From Limnephilus marmoratus (taxonomy: Eukaryota; Arthropoda; Insecta; Trichoptera; Limnephilidae): DNA of 64,000 bases. The stretch lies in NCBI GenBank assembly GCA_917880885.1, contig OU862913.1, positions 4,898,001 to 4,962,000 on the forward strand, read 5' to 3'. The notes beneath the pieces are model-generated. The model did no database searches. It saw nothing but the letters and a program-made list of their open reading frames with translations, and was not told the DNA's origin. How positions within the stretch are numbered: position 1 is the first letter of the stretch; each line of letters opens with the position of its first letter. Of the stretch, positions 22,213-33,400 are shown piece by piece. The position numbers and the translations under genes are program-made.

Positions 22213-22260
22213 TTAGTTACCTCAAGCATTTCATGCACATTATTATAATCTTTTACACCA

Positions 22261-22412
22261 TCTCTACGTATTATAAATTAAAGTCCTCCGCGGCATCTGT
22301 CTGTCTCTTGGCGATAAACTCAAAGACGGCGATGGTTACAAAGGTTGGATAACCATCCAGTAGATGACGTTGTGTTTTATTAGCCACAGCAACGCGTGGC
22401 CGGGTCAGCTAG
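22261..22412 (+). mobile_element. Small non-autonomous Helitron (152 bp)
   Basis: A|TCTCTACGTATTATAAATTA at the start and GCAACGCGTGGCCGGGTCAG CTAG|T at the end, exact Helitron boundary dinucleotides. The 3' half recurs at 41437-41508. Confidence 0.8.
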
Positions 22413-22852
22413 TGTATAATAATAAATAATGTTAGTACTCTAGTTCACAACAACAATCATTTTCAGATTTTATTCACAAAGCTAAAATATAAAAATACTC
22501 ATTTATTACTTACTTTTACATTACTTATGTCTTATGTTTATATATTACTAAATTTTAATAGTATGCAAAAACAAATGTTTTAAAATGTATTTAGAAACAA
22601 AGGAAAAAAATTACGAATAAAAATAAATTAAAAAACAAACAATAATTACACTCACACTATGCGAAAAACTTTGCAAAAATTTTATTAATTATATATTTTA
22701 TCATTATTCCCACCATGAATATCATATATGTTATTATAACCCACTATTATGTGATGTTAGATGTCAAGAAAGTTTTAATATGAATGCCTAAAACGGGTGT
22801 ATTTATTTTCATGAAATAAAATAACAAAATAATCACAATTCCTTCATTTCAG
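22413..22852. other. AT-rich intron sequence of gene 1
   Basis: No gene. The right end supplies the splice acceptor of the next exon (CCTTCATTTCAG). Confidence 0.4.
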
Positions 22853-22987
22853 ACATCAATGAAGTTAGTTCCCCAGGAAGAGTGTGCGGGAATATTCACC
22901 GTTGACAATCTTCACCCTGATGGTTCACCCACTCTTCACCAAATAGAGATTTGCAGCAGCCGTGTCAGCGCTAGTGGACCATGTGAG
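22853..22987 (+). CDS. Serine protease catalytic-domain exon (gene 1)
   Basis: A 135-nt exon (45 codons, open in one frame) between the acceptor TTCATTTCAG and the donor GTATGT. It encodes KLVPQEECAGIF, a stretch with HPDGSP, then EICSSRVSASGPCE. In S1 proteases of clip type this corresponds to the segment that starts with a V..EC motif and ends with the Cys just before GDSGGP, so the missing next exon should begin GDSGGP. I saw no such exon between here and 44280, and none of the histidine or aspartate exons upstream. It may be part of an intact gene with very long introns, or a relic. Orientation matches gene 2. The active-site serine and specificity pocket cannot be judged. Confidence 0.65.
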
Positions 22988-23042
22988 GTATGTAATGTTG
23001 AGGTGCATTATGAATTAAGCTTATAACTGTATCAGAAACATC

Positions 23043-23495
23043 GACCAGATCATGTTCAGTCATCAAGTACGCACTACTGTTGAATTTGACAGTCACCTCT
23101 GGTTTGGAGCTCCAGAATACTGGAAAATAACCCTTAACTCATTGCAGATACGGGCGGTCCGTTTGATAAATTTCGCTTTTATAATAAATGGATTGTTTTC
23201 TTTAGAGCACAGGTTTGGGATGGGAATGCTGTCCTTGTTCTACCGGTATTTCAATGGAAGATTCTCTGAGGAACTAGCGTCATTGATCCCTTCGGCACCG
23301 GTGCATATACGGGGCACACGCCAAACATGTATCCCAACATTTGTCACTTGAAAACGGGTTGTTTTTGAGTTCAACAGCTCGGCTGTGGAACGGATTTAAG
23401 ACCCATGTTCACTCCTTCCTCTCCTCAAAAAGATCCCTGAGGGAAATTATACTCCTGGTGTCTTCCTCTTTAAAGTTAATGTAAAAAGTAATGGA
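23043..23495 (+). pseudogene. CR1-like LINE C-terminal fragment
   Basis: Encodes VRTTVEFDSHLWFGAPEYW, SLEHRFGMGMLSLFYRY and LASLIPSAPVHIRGTRQT, the same family as 41560-43010. It ends with the shared tail GAGGGAAATTAT...TTAATGTAAAAA. Heavily 5'-truncated; lies in the intron of gene 1. Confidence 0.8.
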
Positions 23496-23519
23496 AGTCA
23501 CATAATATGGTGTACATCT

Positions 23520-23700
23520 TGTTCATACGGTTCAGGTTTGATTGCGGTGAGGTTTATCCAGGTCTTGGCGGCAAATACGTTTGGCAACCATGGCGGTCCC
23601 GATCGAGAGAGATTGGTTGAGGAAGACCTAACCTAGACCTCTCCAGCCGGTCTCTCTCAACCCATTGTTGGATGTTGTGTGTTGTGATTGTCCTATTTTA
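23520..23700 (+). repeat. Repeat fragment shared with 26930-27055
   Basis: Contains GAGAGAGATTGGTTGAGG and TCTCTCAACCCAT, a self-complementary pair also present at 26970-27040. Probably a piece of the CR1-tail-associated repeat. Confidence 0.5.
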
Positions 23701-24088
23701 TATTTAAATTCATGTAGCACTGAACATTTCCTTATCATTCATTTTAATCTCGATGTGTAGAGCCCTTTATATTAAACTTTCGCGTCTATGCCACCTTTTA
23801 CTCACATATCGCCATAAAATGTTTTATCTAAAACTCTTTGTGCCCTCTTTGTGTGGTGTATTTTTTTAGTTTATCAGCCTCCTCTTCGTGCGGGGTCTCG
23901 TAGAATAAAATAATTTTTACACTATGAAACAATATTATAATAAATAGAGCCTACAATTTTCCTACTCCTGATTTGTCTCATTTTGCATTTGTCTCATTCT
24001 CTCGAAGTTTGGTTTAATAAAGGCTTCACTTCTCCCGCGTGTGAACTGCATGCAAGTTTCATATATTTATTTTAAAGATAGAATTATT
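23701..24088. other. Unassigned AT-rich sequence
   Basis: No gene or repeat was recognised. Confidence 0.3.
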
Positions 24089-24268
24089 GACCGGTCAGTG
24101 ATTGAGTGGGCACCGCGTTTAAGTCCCACCCGGGCGTCGCGTGTTTGATTCCTCGGCTCCATCACAACACAAACAACATTTCCGGCTTTCTGTGGTGGTA
24201 GTAGGAGATTTTTAAACATTATTGGGTTATTCATAACCCAATAATGTTTGTCTTTCTTTGAAAAAAAA
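24089..24268 (+). mobile_element. tRNA-derived SINE, copy 2
   Basis: Same family as 9023-9214. Head CCGGTCAGTGATTGAGTGGG, B box GTTTGATTCCTCGG, and a perfect terminal hairpin at about 24216-24250 (AACATTATTGGGTTAT, short TC loop, inverse copy), then TTTCTTTGAAAA. Confidence 0.75.
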
Positions 24269-24275
24269 TATCAGA

Positions 24276-24705
24276 GTGTGCAATTCACACGCGGTAGAAG
24301 TGAAATTTCAGAAAACTAATGTAGTCAAGAGTGGGGAGACTACGAAGCAGTTTTTTTTATCAATTATTTTTTATAATTATATTCAAGAATGGAAATATAT
24401 GGGATTGGGCGAGAAATTGAGTAATCTGAAAGTATGTTGCCTGTTGTATGCTGATATTGCGGTACTGATTTCCGACAGTATCTCCAACTCGTGTCTAGGA
24501 TGAACAAAGTATGTATGAAGAATGAGTTAATGATGAATGTAAGTAAGTCTAAAATCGTGGTGTTTGATACGAAAACAATGTGAAACTTAGTTGTGAATGC
24601 TGAATACTTGGAGCAGGTGGATAAGTTTTTGAAGTATGTATTGTGAAGTATATTTGGGAAGTGTGTTTACGGTAGATGGGAAGGCTGATAGAGATATGTG
24701 AAACA
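24276..24705 (+). pseudogene. LINE reverse transcriptase fragment, part 1 of a split copy
   Basis: Reads VCCLLYADIAVLISDSISN (a decayed YADD box) and then MNKVCMKNELMMNVSKSKIV. The copy is interrupted at about 24709 by another LINE and resumes at 25728 with a compatible continuation. Confidence 0.6.
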
Positions 24706-24708
24706 CGG

Positions 24709-25727
24709 TTTTTTTTTTTTAAGTATGTTTATTCAGTTTTTTTAAATTTTACAATATTTATCTTAAAAATCTTACAAAACTGATCAATCAGTTTGATTGT
24801 AAGAAATCTTTCATTTTTCATATTTAATTAATACTATTATACTTTTATGTTTTACATTGTAATAACTGTGTAAAATTTAAAATACTAATTATTATAAACT
24901 ACTAATTACGAATACAGTGTGTGATAGTAATTTCCAGGTATTTGATCAATATTCGATTTAGGTATTTGTATACAATATTATTTGCTTTCATTTTCTACGG
25001 AGATAGAATGATTTAACTTTTTTTTTGATATTTGAATAAGATGTCTCATTTTTAATATTCTCAGGTAATGAGTTAAATATTTTCGGAATTCTATTTTTAA
25101 TTCTCTTTGTTCTATCACCGTATACATTTTGAGACTTATTAATAATAAACATTTGTACTTCTCTATGCCTAGTAGGGTAGTTGTGGTTTACAGGTTTTTT
25201 GAATTCTGTATTCCAGAATTCATCTAGCGTTAATTGATAATCTACACATCTTACTTTGTATAGAGAGGACATTACACAAGGAGAAATTTTTTTTATAATC
25301 GCCTTCACATAATTGAACTTTTTTTTTTGCCTGATATCAATTTTAGGAAACGGATTTGTAATTGTTCTATTTTATTTAAGTACGTTTTGTACGTTAATCC
25401 GTAACTTTTTATTCCGTATCCTATAATTGATTCTGCTAATGCGTTGTATATACAGTATAATATATTTTTATCGACAAAGTTTTTTAGGTGGTAAAATTTC
25501 CCTAATATGGATCTTAATCTATTACATACATTTTCAATATGATTTGACCAGTTAAAATTGACATCTATTGTAAGACCAAGGTATTATGTATATTGGTACA
25601 CTTTTTCAATATTTGGGCAATTACACTGCAGGGATTGGTTTTTTGTGGGTAAACAATCATATGAATGACTTTTTATATGCAATTCCTTATCCTGACAATT
25701 TGTATATGTATTTGTATATTAAATGTA
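24709..25727 (-). mobile_element. Inserted LINE (Jockey-like), C-terminal fragment
   Basis: Minus-strand frame 25308-24988 (FNSLPENIKNETSYSNIKKK) plus decayed upstream RT tail (IIGYGIKSYG-type motif near 25420). The 3' end at left is a poly-T run. It sits inside the split LINE. Confidence 0.7.
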
Positions 25728-26002
25728 GGTAACTCCATTAACGGAAAATAGAATGCCATTGGCGCTAACAAAAAAACTGTTCAAAGAAGCGAAGCCAGAT
25801 ATCCATAATAGAGTGCTGGAACCGACCCTCGTGTATGGCTGTGAGGCACGGAACTGGTAGAGGAAGGAAGAGGAAGGTAGCAAAGGAAGGAAAGTAGACT
25901 GAATGCTGTAGTATTGCGATTCCTGAGGCGTGAGTGTGGTAAAACCATGTACGATCTTGGGAGAAACGTGGAGATCCGCGAAGAATGCAAGGCCAATGTA
26001 AA
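25728..26002 (+). pseudogene. Split LINE, part 2
   Basis: Encodes KLFKEAKPDIHNRVLEPTLV then YGCEARNW, typical of the region after the RT palm (YGCE.W box), with stops. Continues part 1; cut at 26003 by a second insertion. Confidence 0.6.
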
Positions 26003-26395
26003 CGTTTATTTATTTATTTATTTATTTATACATGCATATATATTACAAAACATTACACAATGAAACTTTGTCTGTCCAACTGGGAAGGATACCCGTTTCA
26101 GGACAGCCAAATCGTATATTTAGTTCATAATATTATTATTATTAACAAAGGAATGGTTTCGTTCTAACTTTTGAGAACATTAAACATTGTATTCTGAACG
26201 AAGGGATGGTTTCTTAATTTCTTTGAAAGAATCGCAAAGATGTGATTTTTTTTTTCTAGGTCATTTTGGAGAACATTAATCATTAATAATTGAATTCAGA
26301 GTGAATGAGTGGTTTCTCTAGTGAGATCACTAGAAGGAGATTCTTTCCAGACCATTTTAGAGAATACTTACAATAGCATAATTGAATTTACAGAT
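26003..26395 (-). mobile_element. LINE 3' tail, TTTA-ended family
   Basis: Starts with (TTTA)n and the block TTTGTCTGTCCAACTGGGAA, shared with 5575-5620 and 57685-57720. Followed by two or three diverged ~100-bp repeats (GGTTTC...GAGAACATT). No coding sequence. Confidence 0.6.
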
Positions 26396-26689
26396 TTATA
26401 AACCAATATTTTACTTTATTTTACGCCCATAGGGCTTTTACATAAATAATAAAGGCAGTACCTCCATCTTTCACATGATAAAAAAATAGTTTAGATAAAG
26501 TTACGGTGGAAATACAAAGTATATAAAATAAAATACAAATATAAGCAACAAAAATTTAGTACAGTGAGATATAATATATATCAATATGTTACGATAAATA
26601 AAAATACGTACGTAATATAAAAAATATAACCAATAAAAATTTAAAAGTAAGTAGGTAAACAAGGTTTGCCAAATGTAATGAGTAAAAAA
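26396..26689 (-). mobile_element. LINE 3' tail, second family
   Basis: Contains TTTTACGCCCATAGGGCTTTTACAT, matching the 3' tail of the LINE at 52405-54165 (near 52430-52450). No coding sequence. Confidence 0.6.
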
Positions 26690-26804
26690 AAACGTAATGA
26701 GTAAAATTACGAAAGGAACGCTCAGATGGATTGTAGAGCGAATGAACGAGAAAAGGAGAAGAAGCAGTCGGGGGCGCCCGAGGAAGACGTGTGACATTTC
26801 AATT
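26690..26804 (+). pseudogene. Split LINE, part 3
   Basis: Encodes LRWIVERMNEKRRRSSRGRP, a GRPRK-type C-terminal motif found near the end of RTE-like LINE proteins. Continues parts 1 and 2. Confidence 0.55.
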
Positions 26805-27255
26805 TAAGAGGCGGGTATGGGTACCGCCGCCCCGGGAACCATTTATTGGATAACCAACACCTCTGCCATAGGTCACCCCCAAGTGGTTCACTACGTTTGG
26901 TGACTTAGCAGGGGTGCCCGAACTCATTGGGTGAGGTTTTGGTAGCGGATGCGCCTGCCCAGCTACTGCGTGGCGGAGAGAGACTGGTTGAGGGAGGCCT
27001 TTCGACCTTTTCAGCAGGACTCTCTCAACCCATCGCTTTGCACAGCTGTTGGAGGGATGGATTCATACGTCCGTCACTCCTGGATACACTAAACCTCTGA
27101 TTCCTACCCATCTCTAATACCTTTTTCCTTCCCAGAACTTCCTATCCTTCTCTTTCTTAAAAAGACCCTCCTCACTGCATCCCCTAAGATGACATAAGGC
27201 CTGAGGGAAATTATTTTTCTCATGGCCTTCTGACTGGAGCTAATATAAAAAAAAT
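26805..27255 (+). mobile_element. CR1-type 3' tail/SINE-like insertion
   Basis: Matches 3600-4310 and 48285-48840: GGAGGGATGGATTCATACG, CTTCCTATCCTTCTCTTTC, then GAGGGAAATTATTTTTCTC and an A-rich end. It inserts into the split LINE. Confidence 0.6.
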
Positions 27256-27440
27256 GACAAGACCAGGTGAATCAGATACTTGATTCGGGCTGCGTCAAGA
27301 GTCAAAGTAATAGAAGAGGATGTGTGAGACGATGTATGAATGTGAATGAGGCAAGGAGTGTGTGCCAAGACCGAGTTGTTTGGTGGTCCGTCCTCTCTGC
27401 CTACCCCTGCGGGAAACGGTGTTATGGTTAGTTAGTTAGT
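27256..27440 (+). pseudogene. Split LINE, part 4 (3' end)
   Basis: Closes the broken LINE and ends with CTCTGCCTACCCCTGCGGGA and a GTTAGTTAG repeat, a type of LINE end I associate with lepidopteran genomes. Confidence 0.5.
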
Positions 27441-27584
27441 GAAGGATGATTTTATACATATTTTTGTAGTCGAATTCTGGTGCACCTTTTGCTATGCATT
27501 GAGTCATCACATTAATAATTATGCATTCTTCTTGGTCCGGTTCATTTTCGTTTTGTGTGGTTTGAAGATTGGATATTAATTTTG

Positions 27585-27700
27585 CAAAAATTAAAACGTT
27601 TTTTTGGATTTTATAAGACTCGAACCCACGCGGTCTGAATTGTTTGGCCACTATGTAAATTCGTGAAACGCTTTACGCCGCTGGACTAGAGTGAGAGCGA
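27585..27700 (-). repeat. tRNA-derived SINE head
   Basis: Minus strand has TAGTCCAGCGGCG (A box) and GTGGGTTCGAGTC (B box) at suitable spacing. The T stem is weak, so it is not a working tRNA. Confidence 0.45.
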
Positions 27701-27837
27701 GGATTTACCGTACCTATTATATTAGAACTAATTAACTATAATATTAAAATAATAATAAATTTTCGTGACGCATTTCTGTTTCATTAGAATTTCAAGTCGC
27801 TATCGGCGCTAAAGAAATTTCACTTAAAAATAAATAT

Positions 27838-27882
27838 CTCGAGTTACGAATAACCTGTCGCTATTTTGAAATCTCCTACTAA
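27838..27882 (-). repeat. Fragment of the 190-bp SINE
   Basis: GAGTTACGAATAACC and GAAATCTCCTACTA match the 3' part of the SINE at 9023-9214. Confidence 0.5.
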
Positions 27883-28734
27883 GCTTTTCGGTCAGTAAAA
27901 CAGATTTTGATTTCGGATAAAGTGCTCTGTCATTACGATAACAGTAGACCGGTAAAGTTAATTTGTGACGCGAGTGATAAGGGAATATCCGCGATCTTAG
28001 TACATTTGTTTGATGAAAATATAGAGAGACCAATCGCTTATGCTAGCAGAACGCTTACACGTGCAGAGGGAAAATATTGCATTCTGGATAAGGAAAGTTT
28101 AGCCATTGTGTTCGGGGTTAAGAATTTTTTTCAATACCTATATGGTAGAAAGTTCACGCTTGAATGCGATAATAAGGCACTTGTGCATATTTTTGCACCG
28201 GATAAAGACATTCCCACGTTAGCTAACAGCAGACTACAGCGGTTTGCATTAATATTATCAACATTTGATTACGAGATTGCATACGTGAAATCAAAGGAAA
28301 ATCGTGCGGACGTATTTTCTAGACTACCAATTGAAGAAAGTACGGAGTTTGGGGAAGAGGAATGTCAGGGATTTGAAAATATTTTTAACATCAACGTGGA
28401 AGAAGAAAATATTAATTTTATAGTGGATCATTGCGAGTTAAGTGTTGATCTGTTAAAAAAATCAGTTAGTGAAGACGCTTGTCTAAAAGTAGTGATGGAT
28501 TACGTACAGGGAAATAAGTGGCCAGATAAAAAACATTTACAAGGTAATTGTTTAAAATGGTTCCATTTAAAAGATAAGTTAAGTGTGTATGACAGCTGCA
28601 TGTTTTATCAAAATAGATTGGTCATTCCTGAAAGTTTGAGAGAGAAAATTTTGTTGTTTTTACACGAGTCTCATTTAGGAATAACAAAATCAAAAACTTT
28701 AGGGAAAAACTATTTTTTTCTGGTTGGGTTTTAA
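27883..28734 (+). pseudogene. Gypsy (mag-like) RNase H and integrase start, 5'-truncated
   Basis: Frame from about 27907. It enters in RNase H (VKLICDASDKGISAIL, ERPIAYASRTLTRAEG, NRADVFSRLPIEE) and runs to the integrase zinc region (LHESHLGITKSKTLG). A one-base change in a run of seven T at 28714-28720 breaks the frame just before the FNSH...CEIC part. Gag, protease and RT are missing. Related to, but clearly different from, the element at 30045-35122. Confidence 0.85.
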
Positions 28735-29626
28735 CAGCCACATTGAAGAGGCAATAAAAAAATGTGAGATTTGCTCAGAAAATGCATCAACGCCTAAGAG
28801 ATTAGAAATTAGCAGCTGGCCGATTGATACGGAGATATGGAAAAGGTTGCATCTAGATTTTTTTGGACCTATTGGTAATAAATATTTTTTAATTGTAATA
28901 GACCCCACTTCGAAATGGTTAGAGTGTTTATGTGTTACGGGATTAGATTCAAATCAAACGATTAGGGAATTGAAAATTTTATTTTCACATTTTGGAATTG
29001 TAGAGGTGTTGGTTTCTGATAATGGACCAGCGTTTAGGTCAAGGGAATTTGAGAAGTTTTGTTCAGAATTAAAAAAAAAACACCTAACTAGTGCAGCCAA
29101 GAAACCAAATAGTAACGGTCAAGCTGAAATTAGTGTCAAATTTGTGAAATTTTTTTTGAAAAAGTTATTACATGAAGGGCGTCTTCCTCAGGATTTTCAA
29201 GATAAATTAAATTTTCTATTAAATTTTCTTGTCGACTACAGGAATGCTCCACACCAGAGTACGGGAATATCTCCAAGCAAAGCTTTGTTAGGCCATCGTA
29301 TCAGGTCTAGGTTTGACACATTGTTTCCGTCTAAAAGGAATGACACCAGAGCATATAAAAATGTGTCATCCGAAGTGGCTGACAATATGAAGAGAGCCCA
29401 GAGCAGGCAGGTTTCATATAGCAAAGGGAGAAAACTTAAGAAGTCATTAGAAATCAGTACTAAAGTTATGGCAAAGGATTTCAGGTCTGATCAAAATAAA
29501 TGGCGTAGGGGAGAAATTATTAAAAAAATAGGAACCAGAGTTTACCTAGTTAAAATGAGAAATTCGGATCAGGTTTGGAAAAGACATGCTGATCAGCTAA
29601 TTGAGAAGTGTCAGGTGGGAAGATGA
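28724..29626 (+). pseudogene. Gypsy (mag-like) integrase
   Basis: 300 codons continuing the previous frame. Zinc finger end CEIC, catalytic region LHLDFFGPIGN, LVSDNGPAFRS, and SNGQAE with the third acidic residue, so the DDE residues are present. A C-terminal domain ends WKRHADQLIEK. It continues to a PPT and LTR. Confidence 0.85.
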
Positions 29627-30044
29627 GGCCACACTTTCTGAAAATCAGGGCCAAGGTGGCGGTCTCTCCGGAATTTCTTGTCAGTCTCTAAGCGACTCTG
29701 TTTCTTTCAGGAACCTGATGAACCCTTGGAGAGGACGATTGAGGGCCCGAATCTAGCCGTGAATCTTTTCTCAGAGCGAGTTAAAGTCTGAAGAATGTAA
29801 AACATTTTAGTTCTAGTTTAATTTAATTTTGTATATTTATTAGTTAGCGGAGCTCCGAACCTAGTCGGAAGCTAAGGTTTTAAGTGTGGGAGGGTGTAAT
29901 ATATTGACATTATGATCTAATAAGAAGTAAGAACTGCTTCATAACTATTTAAATAATTAATGACAGTTGTCACGGGTTCTTTTGTTTTGGGGTTAGCTGG
30001 TAAAATGGAGACTAGGTGATGGTTGTAAATTTGATCATACTAAG
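29627..30044 (+). mobile_element. 3' untranslated part and 3' LTR (left piece) of the gypsy
   Basis: GTGTGGGAGGG at about 29884-29894 looks like a polypurine tract; the LTR would begin TGTAATATATTGAC at 29895. It is interrupted at 30044 by another gypsy and resumes at 35123-35163 (…GTAGTCA). Confidence 0.6.
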
Positions 30045-30269
30045 TGTTAAATACAGACTCGAGTGTAGGCGAGGTTATTTATAAATAATGCGCGTATTGG
30101 CGATATGGATATTTATTATAAGTAATGGCTATAAATACGTCCTAACTAACGTGTTGGCGGTTGGAAAAAGAGAGTGAGGAGAGGCCTGCATCTCCTTTTA
30201 TATGCGGGATCACCTGTCTCGCTCTTGTATGGCCGGAAACAGGTGTGCCACCCTAAAACCTCTCTCACA
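30045..30269 (-). repeat. 3' LTR of the young gypsy
   Basis: Starts TGTTAAATACAGACTCGAG and ends CCTCTCTCACA on the + strand; identical to 34898-35122. The minus strand next to it has a GTAGGGGAGGA polypurine tract. Confidence 0.93.
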
Positions 30270-30463
30270 TCCTCCCCTACTTAAACGGGAGATTCCTGGC
30301 TACATAAGTGATACCTATAGCTACATATTTCATACAATATATTTTATATTTCATATTTCACATTTAAAATTAACACATTACATTTAAAATTAACAAAACA
30401 TTTGTTTTTGTTCTTTCTGTTTCCCTTCTGTCCATTTCTGTCCATTTCGACTGCGAAGTGCTG

Positions 30464-33400
30464 TCACCTGGGCCGAAGCCTTCCTTGCCATGGGTTAGAC
30501 CTGAAACATGGAGAAACAGAATTAGAGACACTTCTATTACGTAACATACCGGAGAGATCTAATTCGTCCGTCGACAATTCCAACGTGTCAGACGCGAATT
30601 CCTGGTTATCTTCCTCCTGCCATGAAACATGTAATTCCTTTAGCTGGTCTAAATGTCTTTTCCACACCATATTAGACTTGTTAATTTTTATGAAATATAT
30701 TTTACTACCTTTTTTATCCACAATAACCCCAGGGACCCATAACCTATTACCCTGAGATCTGAAATCTCTAGTCATTACTTTCTGACCTATATTAAAACCT
30801 GATTTAACTCTACCCTTATATTGTCTTTTCTGATTGTTTTGGCTCTGAGTAACCTTTTTTATTACTTTGTTTCGTCGAGTAGAACCTGAACTACCCGTTC
30901 TATCCTCAATTTTCCTTGGAATCAGAGAGTCAAATACTGTTCTAATTTTTCTACCCATTAATAATACAGATGGCTCACATCCTGTTGTTGCGTGAACTGT
31001 ATTCCTATAGTCTGCTAAAAAGTTACCTAACTTTTCTTTATAATCTGAAGGAAATCCATTATGTTTACAAATTTTTTTAAGGAAATTTTTACAAGTCTTT
31101 ACTGTAGCTTCAGCTTGCCCGTTGCTACTAGGGTGATTGACTGGACTAGTGATATGTTCTATCCCATTTTTCTTACAAAAATTTTCAAAATCCTCAGAAC
31201 AAAAACACGTACCATTATCACTAACTAAAGTTGCTGGAAAACCAAATTGCGAAAATAATCTATGAAGTATTTCGATATTTTCTTTTGAAGACAGACTGTT
31301 TACTTCCAGACACTCAATCCACTTTGAAGAAGAGTCTACCACCACTAAAAAATTTTTGTTATACAAACTACCATGATCAATATGTACCCTGAACCATACT
31401 TCAGGTTCATATGGCCACACTGCTAAAGAACTCTTTTGTGATTCTGGTTTAATTTCTAAACAATCTCTACAATTTTCCGTTATTTTCTCCAAATCTTGAT
31501 TAATTTTTGGCCACCAGACAAAGCTTTTTGCAATACCTTTAGTCTTAAAAACCCCTAAGTGAGATCTATGTAACATCTTTAAAACCTCTTGTCTTAAAGA
31601 CTCAGGTACAACAACCCTATGTTGATATAAAACACACCCATTTATCAAAGACAATTCTAACCTTTTTTCCCAAAAAATTCTAATAAAGTTACCACTTTGT
31701 GCCTTTTTTACTGATGCTGGCCAACCTTCGATAAGAAAATTTTTTACTTGACCTAACACATCATCCTTTTCGGTTTCGCTTTTTATCACGTCTAAAGACA
31801 AATTAAACCCATTATTCTCGAAATAATTAATGTAATCAGACTCTATCTCATCTTCACAGCTAACCTTTTCAATCGGACACCTGCTCAGAAAGTCTGAACA
31901 ATTATTTTTCGATTTTACATATTCAATTTTAAAATTAAACGAACCTAACATAATAGCATATCTCTGTAACCTTGACGCGGCAATCTTAGGTACTTCTTTA
32001 TTTTCACCTAAAATTCTCACTAACGGCTGATTATCCACAGCTAAAATAAATTCTCTGCCGTACAAATATTGATAAAACTTCTTAATTCCAAAAATAATTG
32101 CTGTTGCTTCAATATCTAGAATAGAATAATTCTTTTCCGCTTTAGTTAAAGTTCTGCTTGCGAACCCAATCGGTCTTTCTACGCCATTTTGAAACCTATG
32201 AAGTAATGTTGCTGCTACCCCATTAAAACTACCATCTGTGACAAGTTTCACAGGTATATTTTCGTCAAAATGCGTTAAAATCCTATCCGAAGTTAATATT
32301 CTTTTAATTATCGCAAAACTATTTTCTTGTTCCGTACCCCATTGAAACTTAACATCTTTTTTAAGTAATTCGTATAATGGTGACAATATATTTGCCATAT
32401 TTGGAATAAAATTACGATAATAACTAATCATACCTAATAAACTTCTTAAATTATTTAAATCACTAGGTGCTGGTGCATTTAAAATGGCTTCTTTATTCCG
32501 TTCACACGGTTGAATCCCTTGTTCACTTATTTTATAACCTAAAAACTCAATAACTTTTAAATTGAATTCACACTTGTCACTATTCACTGTTAGATTACAA
32601 TGTTTCAACCTTTCTAACACGACACATACGTTTTTCTCTAAATCGTCTTCGTCTTCCCCTATCACGATAATATCATCCAAATAAAACGTCATGTTCTGTA
32701 ATCCTGACAAACAATTTGCCATTGCCTTTGCAAATATAGCTGGCGCGGGAGATAACCCGTACACTAACCGCTTATACTGAAACAATCCTAAATGGGTATT
32801 GATTGTTGTAAAACGCCTACACTCCTTTTTTAAAACAAATTGACTATACGCCGATTTAAGATCGATTTTTGCAAAAACTTTCCCACCATTTACTTTCGTT
32901 AATAGCTCCTCTATCCTAGGTAATGGATATTTGTCAACTAATAACTGATTATTCACTGTCGATTTATAATCACCACATAATCTAATACTACCGTTTTTCT
33001 TAATTACTGGAACAATTGGACTTGCAAACTCACTAAACTGGACTTGTTCTATAATACCGTCTGACAGTAAACTATCTAACTCCCTTTCGACTTTTTCTTT
33101 CAAAGCGAACGGCATAACTCTGTGATTACGAAATATCGGAATAGCGGTCTCTTTTAAAGTTAAATTCACTTCGTACTTATTAAATTTTCCTAGTTTATCC
33201 GTAAAAACTTCCGGGAATTTTTTTACTAATCGCTGCTTCAAAGTATTCTGTTTTATACTGTTTATGATTCCGTTAATCCCGACGTTAAAAAGATTCATAA
33301 AATCACGCCCCACTATCGATAACGAAGCACTTGTGACAACAACAAATTTCAAATTGTGACACTGACCGTTAAATTCCACTTGTGGCGTAATTGTACCTAC

